DNA from: Cupriavidus basilensis | Lineage (GTDB): Bacteria; Pseudomonadota; Gammaproteobacteria; Burkholderiales; Burkholderiaceae | Direction of reading: 5' to 3' | Assembly (NCBI RefSeq): GCF_000876015.1 | Contig: NZ_BBQM01000025.1 | Location: 62,001 to 126,000 of the forward strand | Length of the DNA: 64,000 bases | Translations under genes and position numbers: made by a program | In this document: one piece after another, positions 52,134 to 60,767 of the stretch | Layout of the letters: each line of letters starts with the position of its first letter | Numbering within the stretch: position 1 is the stretch's first letter | The notes under the pieces: generated by a model | What the model was told of the DNA's origin: nothing | Databases searched by the model: none | The model's input: only the letters and a program-made list of their open reading frames with translations

Positions 52134-53043
52134 AGAACCTGTTTCAAAAAGAGCTGCTGGGTACTTCAGGGCGATCCTGTTAACCTCATCCGTTGTGACA
52201 ACAGGACAGAGGGGATGGGCAAGCCAATCATTGACGATGAACTGTGGGCACTGATCGAACCGCTTCTTCCCGCGGCCAAGCGGCGACGATTCCGATATCC
52301 GGGTCGCATGCCGGCGTCAAATCGGGGAGCACTGACCGGCATCCTGTTTGTGTTGAGGAGCGGCATTCGGTGGAACGAACTACCCGCCGAGATAGGTTGC
52401 GGCTCCGGGGTCAGTTGCTGGCGTCGGCTACGCGATTGGCAAAGCGCCGGCGTATGGGATCGGTTGCACGAAGTCCTGCTGGCGAAGCTACGCGCGGTCG
52501 ACCGCATCGATTTCTCACGTGTCGTCATCGATTCCTCTTCAGTTCGAGCGATTGAGGCGGGCCAAAAACAGGACCGAACCCCACCGATCGCGCGCGACCA
52601 GGTTCCAAGCACCGCGTCGCCACCGATGCGAACGGCACGCCGATCGCGGTCATCCTGACCGGCGCAAACCGTAACGACATCACCCAACTTCTGCCTCTGA
52701 TCGAAGCGATTCCGGCTATCCGAGGATGCCGAGGCCGGCCTTTGCGCAAGCCTGGGCGCATCTACGCTGATCGCGCGTACGACCACGACAAATATCGAAG
52801 GCCGCTTCACGCTGCCGGCATCCCCACCTCCATCGCCCGGCGCGGCGAACCTCACGGCAGCGGCCTGGGTAAGGTTCGCTGGGTGGTAGAGCGAACTCAA
52901 CGCTTGGTTGCACGCATTCCGGCGTCTGCGCACCCGCTTCGAGCGTCGTGCGGACATTCATGAAGGCTTACTCAAGCTGGCCTGCTGCCTCATTTGCTGG
53001 CGTACCCTCCAGCGGGACGAATCTTCATTTTGAAATGAGTTCT
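52134..53043 (+). mobile_element. IS5-family insertion sequence (about 910 bp)
   Basis: Imperfect terminal inverted repeats start AGAACCTGTTTCAAAA on the left and, reverse-complemented, AGAACTCATTTCAAAA on the right, with TA at both outer boundaries (52132-52133 and 53044-53045) as the likely 2-bp target duplication. Contains one frameshifted DDE transposase. The right end abuts the 3' end of the BisC-like gene. Confidence 0.82.
52215..53034 (+). pseudogene. IS5-family transposase with two frame changes
   Basis: Frame 1 reads MGKPIIDDELWALIEPLLPAAKRRRFRYPGRMPAS to VIDSSSVRAIEAGQKQDR (52215 to about 52575). A shift at an A-rich stretch then continues PNPTDRARPGSKHRVATDANGTPIAVILTGANRNDITQLLPLIEA, and on to GLGKVRWVVERT. 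A second shift near 52895 resumes as NAWLHAFRRLRTRFERRADIHEGLLKLACCLICWRTLQRD. The first shift may be the programmed frameshift used by several IS5-group elements; the second is an inactivating indel. Confidence 0.82.
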
Positions 53044-55343
53044 TAGCCACCGCGCGCGACGAAGCGCGGCAACTCGAACGCAGAGACAGCCGGAAGCGGC
53101 CCGCTCCATGGCTCGACTTGCACCAGACAGGTCTGCGCTGCGCAGCCCTGCGACAAGCGCGAAGCCGGCAGGTCACTTGTCACCGCATTGGGATTGCCGT
53201 GCTTGTCGAGTCCGGGCACCTCCGCGGACGGATCGAACCAGGCGCCGGTGGCAAGCCTGACGACCCCGCGCAGCACACCATCGCTCAGTCGGGCCGCCGC
53301 CACACACGCGCCCCGGGTGTTCCAGACACGCACGGCCTGGCCGTCCTGGATGCCCCGCTCACGCGCATCCTCCGGGTGGATCGTCAGCGGTTCACGCTCG
53401 TCGACGCGCGCCCCCCGGCTGAGCGCCGAATGGTCGAGCTGGCTGTGCAACTTCGTCGCCGGCTGGTCCGACACCAGGTGCAACTGCTGCGCATCGGTGG
53501 CGCCGAGCCATTCGGCCGGCTCCAACCAGCTCGGGTGGCCAGGGCAGTCGTCGTAGCCGAACGAGGCAATGGCCTCGGACCAGATCTCGATCTTCCCGGA
53601 AGGGGTCTTCAGCGGATGCGCAGCAGGGTCTTCACGAAAACGCTGCAGAAAGCTCCTGGGTGGCGCCGTCCCCTCGAAATCGACGATCCCTTGCTCCCAG
53701 AACACGTCGAACGCGGGCAGTTCCACACCGACCGCATGGGCACGCGGCAGCGCCTCCTCATACAGCGCCCGCAGCCATTGGCCGGCATCGCGGCCCTCGG
53801 CGTACTCGGCCAAGACGCCGAGCCGCTGCGCCAATCCCCGGAAAATCTCGAAGTCGTCGCGCGCCTCGCCCGCCGGAGCGAGCACCTGCCGCATCGCCAC
53901 GAGGTGTGCCTCGCGCCCCGAGAACCCGATGTCGTCACGTTCCAGAGAGGTCGTGGCCGGCAACACGATGTCCGCCATCTTGGCGTGCGCGTTCCAGAAC
54001 TGCTCGTGCGCGACGACGGTCTCCGGCCCTCGCCAAAGCGCCGCAAGCCGGTTCAGGTCCTGGTGGTGGTGGAAGGGGTTGCCCCCGGCCCAGTAGACCA
54101 ACCGGATGTCCGGATAGCGGTGCGTGCGGCCGTTGTAGTCAAAACTCCCGCCCGGCTGGGCCAGCATGTCGGCAATGCGCGCCACGGGAATGAAAGCATC
54201 CACCGCATTGCGCCCCTGCGGGAAGGTGGGGCCGGCAAAGCGCGCGCTGCGATGGCCGACCGAGTTCGCCGCGCCGTAGCCGAACGCGAAACCGCCGCCG
54301 GGCAGGCCGATCTGCCCCAGCACCGCGGCCAGGGCCACCAGCGCCCAGAACGGCTGCTCGCCATGGTGGGCGCGCTGCAAGGACCACATCGCCGTCAACA
54401 GCGTGCGTTCGCGGCCCAGCGCGCCGGCCAACTCCGCGATCTGCTCGCGCGGCGCCCCGGTGATGCCGGCGGCCCAGGCGGCGTCCTTGGCGACGCCATC
54501 GGCGTGTCCCAGAAGATAGGCCTCGAAGCGCTCCCAGCCGACGCTGTGGCTCGCGAGAAAGGCGCGGTCATGCCGGCCCTCGGCCAGCACGCCGTGGGCC
54601 AGCGCGAGCATCAGCGCCGTGTCGGTGTTGGGCCGGATCGGCAGCCACTGGGCCGGGATGCCGGGCTCGATGTCCTCGCGGCTCGGTCCGACGTTGACGA
54701 TGCGCACGCCGCTGGCGGCCAGGCGGCGCAGTCCGTCGCGCAGGCGGTGGCGGCCCGCGCCGCCGAAGTCGGTTTGCGCCGTCTTGGCCGGCAGTCCGCC
54801 GAAGCAGACCAGCAGCCGCGTGTGCTGCGCCAGCGTCTCCCAGTCGTCGCTGTCGGCCAGCACGGCATCGACGGATGCCACGACGTGGGGCGTCACCACG
54901 CTGCCCGCGCCGAGGCTGTACGAATCCACGCTGCGCACGTAGCCGCCCTGCACGTTGAGAAAACGATGAAGATGGGCCGCAGCGCCGTGGAAGCGGCCGG
55001 CGCTGCCCCAGCCGTAGGAGCCGCCGTAGATGGCGGCATTGCCGTGAGTGTCGATCACGCGCCGCAGCTCGCCAGAAAGCAGGTCCAGCGCCTCGTCCCA
55101 AGGCACCTCGACGAAGGGCTCCTTGCCGCGCCCCTCGCGGCTGGCGCCCTGGCGATCCAGCCAGCCGGCTCGGATGGCCGGGCGCAGGATGCGCTGCGGC
55201 GCATTGTTGGCCGCGAGCGCGTGCAGGCCGATCGGCGAGGGGTCGGTGTCCCGCGCCCAAGGCGCCAGGGAAGGCACCCCCTGCGCGTCGCGTTGTATTT
55301 CATAGATGCCCCAGTGCGAGGCGGTGTAGGTCGATGGCTTCAT
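53043..55343 (-). CDS. BisC-like molybdopterin oxidoreductase
   Basis: A 766-residue molybdoenzyme of the DMSO reductase family (biotin sulfoxide / TMAO reductase branch). The Mo-ligating serine is Ser114 in GGSYGWGSAGRFHG; other family blocks are GGNPFHHHQDLNRL, WNAHAKMADIVLPATTSLERDDIGFSGRE and LHLVSDQPATKLHSQLDHSALS. No Tat signal, hence cytoplasmic like BisC, where it would reduce S- or N-oxides such as methionine sulfoxide. Its stop codon TAA overlaps the target TA and the end of the IS5-family element, so the original C-terminus has probably been trimmed by the insertion. Downstream gene of a tauE/arsR-rhodanese operon. Confidence 0.88.
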   Translation of the reverse strand: MKPSTYTASHWGIYEIQRDAQGVPSLAPWARDTDPSPIGLHALAANNAPQRILRPAIRAGWLDRQGASREGRGKEPFVEVPWDEALDLLSGELRRVIDTHGNAAIYGGSYGWGSAGRFHGAAAHLHRFLNVQGGYVRSVDSYSLGAGSVVTPHVVASVDAVLADSDDWETLAQHTRLLVCFGGLPAKTAQTDFGGAGRHRLRDGLRRLAASGVRIVNVGPSREDIEPGIPAQWLPIRPNTDTALMLALAHGVLAEGRHDRAFLASHSVGWERFEAYLLGHADGVAKDAAWAAGITGAPREQIAELAGALGRERTLLTAMWSLQRAHHGEQPFWALVALAAVLGQIGLPGGGFAFGYGAANSVGHRSARFAGPTFPQGRNAVDAFIPVARIADMLAQPGGSFDYNGRTHRYPDIRLVYWAGGNPFHHHQDLNRLAALWRGPETVVAHEQFWNAHAKMADIVLPATTSLERDDIGFSGREAHLVAMRQVLAPAGEARDDFEIFRGLAQRLGVLAEYAEGRDAGQWLRALYEEALPRAHAVGVELPAFDVFWEQGIVDFEGTAPPRSFLQRFREDPAAHPLKTPSGKIEIWSEAIASFGYDDCPGHPSWLEPAEWLGATDAQQLHLVSDQPATKLHSQLDHSALSRGARVDEREPLTIHPEDARERGIQDGQAVRVWNTRGACVAAARLSDGVLRGVVRLATGAWFDPSAEVPGLDKHGNPNAVTSDLPASRLSQGCAAQTCLVQVEPWSGPLPAVSAFELPRFVARGG

Positions 55344-55379
55344 GGTTGCGAACGATGTTCTGTGTGGTTTGGGACGTTG

Positions 55380-56051
55380 TCAGGCTTCGGCGGTCTCCAC
55401 TTCCAGACCTGCCGCCTGCCATTGCGGAAAGCCGTCTTCCAGGCGTCGCACGCGATACCCCTTCGCGCGCAGCAAGGCCACCGCCTCGAACAACAGCACG
55501 CAGTACGGCCCGCGGCAGTACGCGACGATCTGCCACCTCTTTGGCAGACGGGCGAGCCGGGTTTCCAGTTCTTCCAGCGGGATGTTCAACGCGCCCGGCT
55601 GGTGGCCCAGGCTGAATTCATGCTCCGGGCGGACGTCGAGCAGCGTCACCCGTCCGTCGCGCAGCCGCTCGACCAGTTCGTCCCTGGTCACGGGCGCCAG
55701 CGCATCGCGCGCCGAGAAGTAGTCCGACATGATCTGGCGCACCTCAGCGCGGTTGCGCTCGCCCACGCAGCCCAGCGACTTGAGCAGGCAGACGACCACT
55801 TCCGGTCCCGCAAGGCTGTAAAGCATGTGCTTACCCTGGCGCTCGGCGGTCACCAGTTGCGCCCACTGCAAAATCTGGAGATGGCGCGACGTGTTGCCGA
55901 AGGTGAGCTTGCAGGCTTCGGCCAGGGCTTCGACACTGTGCTCGCCCTGGGCGAGGAGTTCCCGCAGCTCGATGCGATGAACGTGGTCGATCGCCTGCGC
56001 GATCTCCGCTAGATTCTCGTAGATGGCCTGTCCTGGTCCTAGCTGTACCAT
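55380..56051 (-). CDS. ArsR-type regulator fused to rhodanese domain
   Basis: A 223-residue fusion: N-terminal ArsR winged helix (LRELLAQGEHSVEALAEACKLTFGNTSRHLQILQWAQLV) and C-terminal rhodanese (LLDVRPEHEFSLGHQPGALNIPLEEL, active loop YCRGPYCV). The DNA-binding half also holds a Cys in LAEACKL and another in LKSLGC, suggesting thiol-based sensing of reactive sulfur, as in SqrR/BigR-type regulators. The start at 56051 has an AAGGA site; the frame extends to 56075. It lies 36 bases upstream of the BisC-like gene on the same strand. Confidence 0.88.
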   Translation of the reverse strand: MVQLGPGQAIYENLAEIAQAIDHVHRIELRELLAQGEHSVEALAEACKLTFGNTSRHLQILQWAQLVTAERQGKHMLYSLAGPEVVVCLLKSLGCVGERNRAEVRQIMSDYFSARDALAPVTRDELVERLRDGRVTLLDVRPEHEFSLGHQPGALNIPLEELETRLARLPKRWQIVAYCRGPYCVLLFEAVALLRAKGYRVRRLEDGFPQWQAAGLEVETAEA

Positions 56052-56179
56052 GTACCTTCCTTCACTAGCGATCATTCACCCGATTCATGGAATCTGGATT
56101 GCAAGAATAGTTCGCCGTGCAGATCGAGTGCGCATATCGTTATCTGGACATCCGGGATGTCCAGCGCCCGGTTGCGGAA

Positions 56180-56956
56180 TCAGGCGAGAACAGGCCAGAC
56201 GTAGTGGGCGCCGACAAGAATGCCGATTCCGCCGAGGACGCGGCGCAGCAGCTTTTCCGGCAGCCAGGGCTGCAAGGCGGCGCCGGCGTAGGTGCCCGCG
56301 AAGCCACCGATGCCCAGGGCGATGCCCAGCGCCCAGTCCGGGGCAATGCCGCTCCCATACTTCAAGCCGAGCACGACATAGGTGACCAGGCCAGCCACCG
56401 ACGTAACGAACGTGGAAGCCAGCGCCGCGGACGCGACGTGACCGATGGCGAAGCCCATGCCGACGAGGATCGGGGCCAACAGCGATCCGCCGCCGATGCC
56501 GTAGATTCCCCCGATGACGCCCACGGCCAAGGCCAGGGCGATGATCAGGGTGCGGTGGTGGCCGTGGACCTCGGTGCCGTCGCGCTGACGGGTGCTTCTA
56601 CCGAACAGCAGCCAGACGCCCAGCGGAATCAGCACGGCGGCGACCACCAGCAGGAAGGCCTGCGGCCCGGACAGCCAGGTGACCCGGATGATGGCCCCCG
56701 CGATCGCGCCGGGGATCGTGCCTACGATCAGCAGGCGGGTCAGGGACCACTGGATCTTGCCGCGCCGCTTGTAGCGCAGCAGCCCGCCGGGAAGGGCCAT
56801 CAGGTTATAGAGCAGGTTCGTTGGCGTGACAGACGGACTCGGAGTATGCAACACGCTGAGCTGCACTGGCATCAGAAACACCGCGCCGGACACCCCCACA
56901 GGAGCGGTCACGGCAGCAATCGCGAACGCCAGCGCGGCAGCTAGGATCAGCGTCAT
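56180..56956 (-). CDS. TauE/SafE-family sulfite exporter
   Basis: A 258-residue membrane protein with about eight spans of the TauE/SafE family, which exports sulfite or organosulfonates. The two half-repeats are seen at GVSGAVFLMPVQLSVL / TPTNLLYNLMALPGGLLRYK and GIYGIGGGSLLAPILVGMGF / LASTFVTSVAGLVTYV. Start 56956 has a GGAG site. It heads an operon with the ArsR-rhodanese and BisC-like genes, consistent with a sulfur-oxyanion stress function. Confidence 0.88.
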   Translation of the reverse strand: MTLILAAALAFAIAAVTAPVGVSGAVFLMPVQLSVLHTPSPSVTPTNLLYNLMALPGGLLRYKRRGKIQWSLTRLLIVGTIPGAIAGAIIRVTWLSGPQAFLLVVAAVLIPLGVWLLFGRSTRQRDGTEVHGHHRTLIIALALAVGVIGGIYGIGGGSLLAPILVGMGFAIGHVASAALASTFVTSVAGLVTYVVLGLKYGSGIAPDWALGIALGIGGFAGTYAGAALQPWLPEKLLRRVLGGIGILVGAHYVWPVLA

Positions 56957-57285
56957 GTTGCGTCTCCGGCCGCGGCGCAGGAGGTCCCAGAACGAGTGGC
57001 GCGTTGGGCCTTTCCCGCCTCGTCGGCATGGGCGCATGACTTCGGGATATGTCGGTTGTGCCTGCTATTTCCGGGCATGGTGTCCTTCTTGCTCAAAGGG
57101 CGCAATGCCTAGCTCTCGCAGACGCCCTGACTTTCAGCTGCTTGACACGGATCGTGCATTAAAAAATCATTCTGCATATTAATCGGATAATATAAATTCG
57201 TTTAGACGAATTACAACGATTCTTAGACGATTCTAGCGCGAAGGCCTCCGCTGGCCCGCCGAGTCGGCGCTGTTGTCAATGCAAA
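56957..57285. other. AT-rich intergenic region
   Basis: Holds the promoter region for the minus-strand tauE operon and, from about 57155, an AT-rich stretch with several repeats: the palindrome described separately and a CGATTCTTAGACGATTCT-type direct repeat near 57217-57234. No gene visible. Confidence 0.5.
57195..57212. promoter_or_regulatory. Inverted repeat upstream of MFS fragment
   Basis: AATTCGT-TTAG-ACGAATT, 7-bp perfect arms and a 4-base loop. Resembles the ATTCGTTTGAAT dyad between the LysR and MFS genes at 34968-34983, and like it lies upstream of a related MFS sequence. Confidence 0.5.
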
Positions 57286-57555
57286 GGCGGGCACGGGTTC
57301 CGGCTCTTCGCCACGGCGCTGGTCTTGCTCGGCACCGGCTGGAACTTCCTCCACATTGGAAGCTCAACGCTGCTGACCTATACCCACACTGCGGCTGAGA
57401 AGACTCGCGCTCAAGACATCAACGACATGGCGATCTTCCCGGCGGGCCTAACCTGCTCGTTCAGTGCGAGTGGACTGCCTGATTCCTTGGGCGGAAAGGA
57501 GATGACCCTTACCCTGTTGCCCTGGCTCCTGCTGTGCACGATGGCGCTACTGTAG
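57286..57555 (+). pseudogene. C-terminal fragment of MFS transporter
   Basis: Reads GHGFRLFATALVLLGTGWNF then LHIGSSTLLTYTHTAAEKTRAQDINDMAIFPAGL, clearly homologous to the C-terminal third of the MFS protein at 35041-36234 (ALVLLGVGWNFLFIGGTSLLTETYSVTEKSRAQATNDMTIF). The N-terminal two thirds are missing and no proper start is present. A stop at 57553-57555 ends it. Confidence 0.75.
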
Positions 57556-57572
57556 ATGGGCGTAAAGCTGCA

Positions 57573-57743
57573 TTAGGTGAAGGCTGCTTGCCGCAACGAC
57601 GCTGCTTTCGTTGCCACCGATGAAGGCGAGGAACATCGGGGCCCCTCGCGGAACAGATCAACTACGACACCTACAGCGCGCGCGATCTTTTTCTCCACAG
57701 GCTCGAACGCGCCCTGTGAAAACAATTCAATGTTCTGGCTCAT
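57573..57743 (-). CDS. Short hypothetical protein
   Basis: A 56-residue frame starting MSQNIELFSQGAFEPVEKKIARAVGVVVDLF. No family recognised. The N-terminal helix-like part resembles soluble proteins, but the tail looks non-natural, so this may be a truncated gene. An in-frame start at 57839 would add 32 residues of low-confidence sequence. Confidence 0.3.
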   Translation of the reverse strand: MSQNIELFSQGAFEPVEKKIARAVGVVVDLFREGPRCSSPSSVATKAASLRQAAFT

Positions 57744-57861
57744 GCTGGCTTCCTGAAAATGAATGGGCGGCCAGCCCCCGTGGGCCACACCGCCCTCGGG
57801 GGAATTGAAGAGATGAAGTAACGAAAGGACGTACGCCACTGACGGACAGGCTTTGAGAACG

Positions 57862-58140
57862 TTACCTGCTCGCCGCCCGAGCCTCAGCCAGGAGCCACTG
57901 CACGAGCCAGCCGATCCGGCTGGCTAGGCTCGAAGAAAGCCACTGCCCATCCGGCTCGCCGGAGAAGAAAACCCCGGCCACGTCGCCAGCAGCGATGTCG
58001 GCAACGCCCATGAGCAATCGCAGGGCTTCGTCGAGGTCATCCATCCCGGCCGCAGCCACGAGAACCGGCAACGTTACCGCCGCGAGGAGAGGCCGTCGGC
58101 ACCGCGGTGCAGGGCCGGTTTGTACTAGGTGACAGGTCAT
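57862..58140 (-). CDS. Hypothetical protein with hydrophobic segment
   Basis: A 92-residue frame with a hydrophobic stretch (LLAAVTLPVLVAAAG) and an acidic central part (MDDLDEALRLLMGVADIAAGDVAG). Internal start at the second Met is possible. No family recognised. It lies downstream of a strong terminator on the same strand. Confidence 0.4.
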   Translation of the reverse strand: MTCHLVQTGPAPRCRRPLLAAVTLPVLVAAAGMDDLDEALRLLMGVADIAAGDVAGVFFSGEPDGQWLSSSLASRIGWLVQWLLAEARAASR

Positions 58141-58156
58141 CGGAATAGCAAGAAAA

Positions 58157-58180
58157 ACGGCGCTCCCTAGGGAGCGCCGT
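58157..58180 (-). terminator. Rho-independent terminator
   Basis: A perfect 24-base palindrome (ACGGCGCTCCCT and its complement) followed on the minus strand by a TTTTTCT run. It terminates transcription of the small membrane-protein gene and the genes upstream of it. Confidence 0.8.
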
Positions 58181-58199
58181 ACGGTTAAGGATGAGGGCG

Positions 58200-58364
58200 C
58201 TATAGCGTGCCCGTATTCGGCAGCGCGCTGGCGCGGTATTCGACGATCAGCCGCGTCTGGGCCGCTTTAGGCACCTTGTTCGGTTGCGGTTTCGGCGAAG
58301 GGTAAAGCTCCGCCGCTCCAAGCAGGACGAGTAGCAAGAGCACCAGGATAAGAGGAAGTTTCAT
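58200..58364 (-). CDS. Small single-span membrane or secreted protein
   Basis: A 54-residue protein beginning MKLPLILVLLLLVLLGAAELY, a signal-anchor, followed by a short Pro/Lys-rich tail. The start at 58364 is chosen because the hydrophobic segment begins there; the frame extends to 58403. No family recognised. It lies between two strong palindromes downstream of the sbcC-like gene. Confidence 0.45.
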   Translation of the reverse strand: MKLPLILVLLLLVLLGAAELYPSPKPQPNKVPKAAQTRLIVEYRASALPNTGTL

Positions 58365-58390
58365 GGCACGAAGAAGGAAGACGGAGCAGC

Positions 58391-58414
58391 CCCGATGGGG
58401 CATGCCCCATCGGG
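58391..58414. repeat. Perfect 24-bp palindrome between sbcC and small gene
   Basis: CCCGATGGGGCA and its exact complement, with no T-run on either side. It sits at the 3' end of the sbcC-like gene (stop at 58419). Could be an RNA-processing or stability hairpin. Confidence 0.7.
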
Positions 58415-58418
58415 TTAG

Positions 58419-60767
58419 TCAAGACGCCAGTTCGGGAGGGCTCACTCGGGCCGACAGGGCTCCAACGTCAATTACTGCATCGGCTTCGTCGATTGAATCT
58501 GGGGTGTGCGAAATGAAGAACTCACGCTGATACCCGCCGCGGCGGAGCACTTCGCGCTTCATACGCATGAAAGCCCGTTTGCGCTCGGGGTCAAGCGCAC
58601 CATCCGACTCGTCGGTGAACACGGTGTGAAACAACTGCCCCGAATCCTGCGCCCGGTAGAGCGCAATACCGCGAGTCAAACACTCGTTGACCCAGATCTT
58701 TTCACCGCCGGACATGAACGCGAAGTTCTTATCCGTGCCGCTATCTGCATCGAACACGAGAATCTCAAAGCCTTCGCGCTTCTCCCCGTTGGCCAGCTCG
58801 GTCTGCGTCTGGATCGCGATAGTGAATCGCTGCCCGTAGCAGGCAAGCAGCAGGTCATTAACGATCTTTGCGATCGCGGGTCCAGCATCGTCGATCGACA
58901 ACGCGATCACGCCATCGTTGCCCAAGCCCTTGGCGAGCAGCTTCCACTGCGCGATCTCGTCGGACAAGGCCGAAGCCCTACCCTCCAATGCCGCCAGCCC
59001 GGCCAGCTCCGCCTCGATGCGACCACGGTCCGCAGCCAACGTGCTCTGCCGGCGGATTAGTGCTTCGATCGCACCGTCGAGCGCCACAGTAGTCTCCCGG
59101 CCGGCAGTGATGCGCCGGTCGAGATCAGCAAGCATGCCAGTGACATCCTCTGTCGCCAACGCCGATAGCTCGCGGCGAACCGCCGTGACCTGCACCTCAA
59201 CGTCCGCAACATCGCGCTGATAGCGGGCTAGGCGCTCCGAACCCTCGGTGCCTAGTGCCACCATGTCGCGCTTCGCATTGGCAAGGGTGTCGTTCGCTGC
59301 CGCGAGCAATGGCTTCCTCGCGGCCAGGGCCGTCAGCCGTTGGATCTGCTGCTGATCACGGGCAATGCTCTGTTGCAGCGTGGCTTGGGCTGCACGGGCC
59401 GCCGGAAGACCGACAACCGTAGCGTCCGTTGCCTTGAGAGCCTCCTGCTTCTCCCGGTAGCTAGTCCGCAGGCCGCTCACTTGCACGGTCTGCTCGCCGA
59501 GTTTGAGCCGGGCGTCGCGCGCTTGCGCAAGCAACGGGCACGTCGCATGCATGGCATGGTCGTGACAGGGAACCGTCTCGATCACGTCAGCCTGCGATTT
59601 CAACGACTTGGCGAGCTGTGCGGCAACCGACCCACGCTGCTCAAGGCCATGAAGCTCCGCCGTGAGTGTGGCGCGGCGAACCTGGACGGCCTCCAGCTTT
59701 GCAAGCTCGACCTGGCCGGCTTCCCACGCCGCCTGCTTCTGGCCGATAGCCATCTGCAAGGTATCACGCTCCCCGTCCGCGGCAAGAATCACCGCCGACT
59801 GATCGAGCGTAGCGTTCGCAGAAGCAGTCGCCTTGTCCAGTTCCTTCAGGCGCGCATCGGCACGGGCTTTCGCAAGCTTCTCATCACCGACCAACCGGGT
59901 AGCTTGCGCCACCAGCTCGCCTTCACGTTGCTTCAGCTCGCGCAGCCGCGCCTCAGTCGCAGCAGATGCGGCATGCTTCGCTGCGAGCGTGGCACGCTCT
60001 TGTTGAAGCTTCGCTCCATCCTCAAGCGCCCCAGTTCGCGCGCGGCGCTTGCCCGTCAATGCCTCGTCGATCTCACCGATCTCCTTGGCCATCGCCTGCG
60101 TCGCGTCGCGCTTGCCGGTGAGGATCAGCACGTCGCGTTGCATGGCATCGAGTGCGCGGCCCAACAGCCTGGCCACGTCATTCGCCTTCGAGGACACCTC
60201 GCGCAGGTGATCGATCCCGAGCAGCTCTGCGAGCAGCTTCTTGATCTCGCCCGCCTGATAGCTGGCAAGCGGCCGCCGGTTCTGTGCGGAGAACACGCTG
60301 GTGAAGAACACTTCGGGAGACCCAAGAATCGGTTCCACGCATCGGCCATAGGTCTCCGCCTTGCCGTCAGAGATCGTACCATCAGGCAGTTCGGCAGGCT
60401 CCCAGGCGCCATCACGACCCATCTCGAACAAGTAGTACTCTGCCTTGCGGCTCTTGCCCGCATTGCGGAAAGTGAATGCGGACCGATAGACCTTGCCACC
60501 GTGCTCCCATTCGAGATCCTTCTCCGCGCGCGGGGCACAGAGATGGTCCCAGTACGAGAAGCCGTCCGGGGTCATCTTGGTCGCGTGGCTCGGCATGAGC
60601 GCATACGGTTGCACGTTGTCCATGATCGTGGTCTTGCCGGCGCCGCAAGGGCCGACGAGGGCAATCAGTCCCGTGGGCAAGCCCGTCAGATCGATGGTGA
60701 CGCTGTCGCGATGCATGCCGTCCCGCACGCCACGGAACCCTGTGAGCGTGAGTTTCAGTGGACGCAT
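58419..60767 (-). CDS. sbcC: SbcC/Rad50-like ATPase
   Basis: A 782-residue SMC-type ATPase of the SbcC/Rad50 family. Walker A is GPCGAGKTT (residues 39-47), followed by long coiled coils, a zinc-hook-type CHDHAMHATCP at the coil apex, then the ABC signature AFMSGGEKIWVNECL and Walker B TVFTDESDGALDPERKR. Shorter than chromosomal SbcC (about 1050), as in plasmid, phage and ICE versions. With the SbcD-like protein at 61424 it would form a structure-specific nuclease acting on hairpins and DNA ends. Start 60767 has a GGAGG site. Confidence 0.88.
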   Translation of the reverse strand: MRPLKLTLTGFRGVRDGMHRDSVTIDLTGLPTGLIALVGPCGAGKTTIMDNVQPYALMPSHATKMTPDGFSYWDHLCAPRAEKDLEWEHGGKVYRSAFTFRNAGKSRKAEYYLFEMGRDGAWEPAELPDGTISDGKAETYGRCVEPILGSPEVFFTSVFSAQNRRPLASYQAGEIKKLLAELLGIDHLREVSSKANDVARLLGRALDAMQRDVLILTGKRDATQAMAKEIGEIDEALTGKRRARTGALEDGAKLQQERATLAAKHAASAATEARLRELKQREGELVAQATRLVGDEKLAKARADARLKELDKATASANATLDQSAVILAADGERDTLQMAIGQKQAAWEAGQVELAKLEAVQVRRATLTAELHGLEQRGSVAAQLAKSLKSQADVIETVPCHDHAMHATCPLLAQARDARLKLGEQTVQVSGLRTSYREKQEALKATDATVVGLPAARAAQATLQQSIARDQQQIQRLTALAARKPLLAAANDTLANAKRDMVALGTEGSERLARYQRDVADVEVQVTAVRRELSALATEDVTGMLADLDRRITAGRETTVALDGAIEALIRRQSTLAADRGRIEAELAGLAALEGRASALSDEIAQWKLLAKGLGNDGVIALSIDDAGPAIAKIVNDLLLACYGQRFTIAIQTQTELANGEKREGFEILVFDADSGTDKNFAFMSGGEKIWVNECLTRGIALYRAQDSGQLFHTVFTDESDGALDPERKRAFMRMKREVLRRGGYQREFFISHTPDSIDEADAVIDVGALSARVSPPELAS

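Noticed and set aside
53118..56012. Plus-strand open frame of 964 codons
   Set aside because: It lies antisense across the BisC-like and ArsR-rhodanese genes. Its length is due to high GC on the opposite strand and the protein has no family-like motifs.
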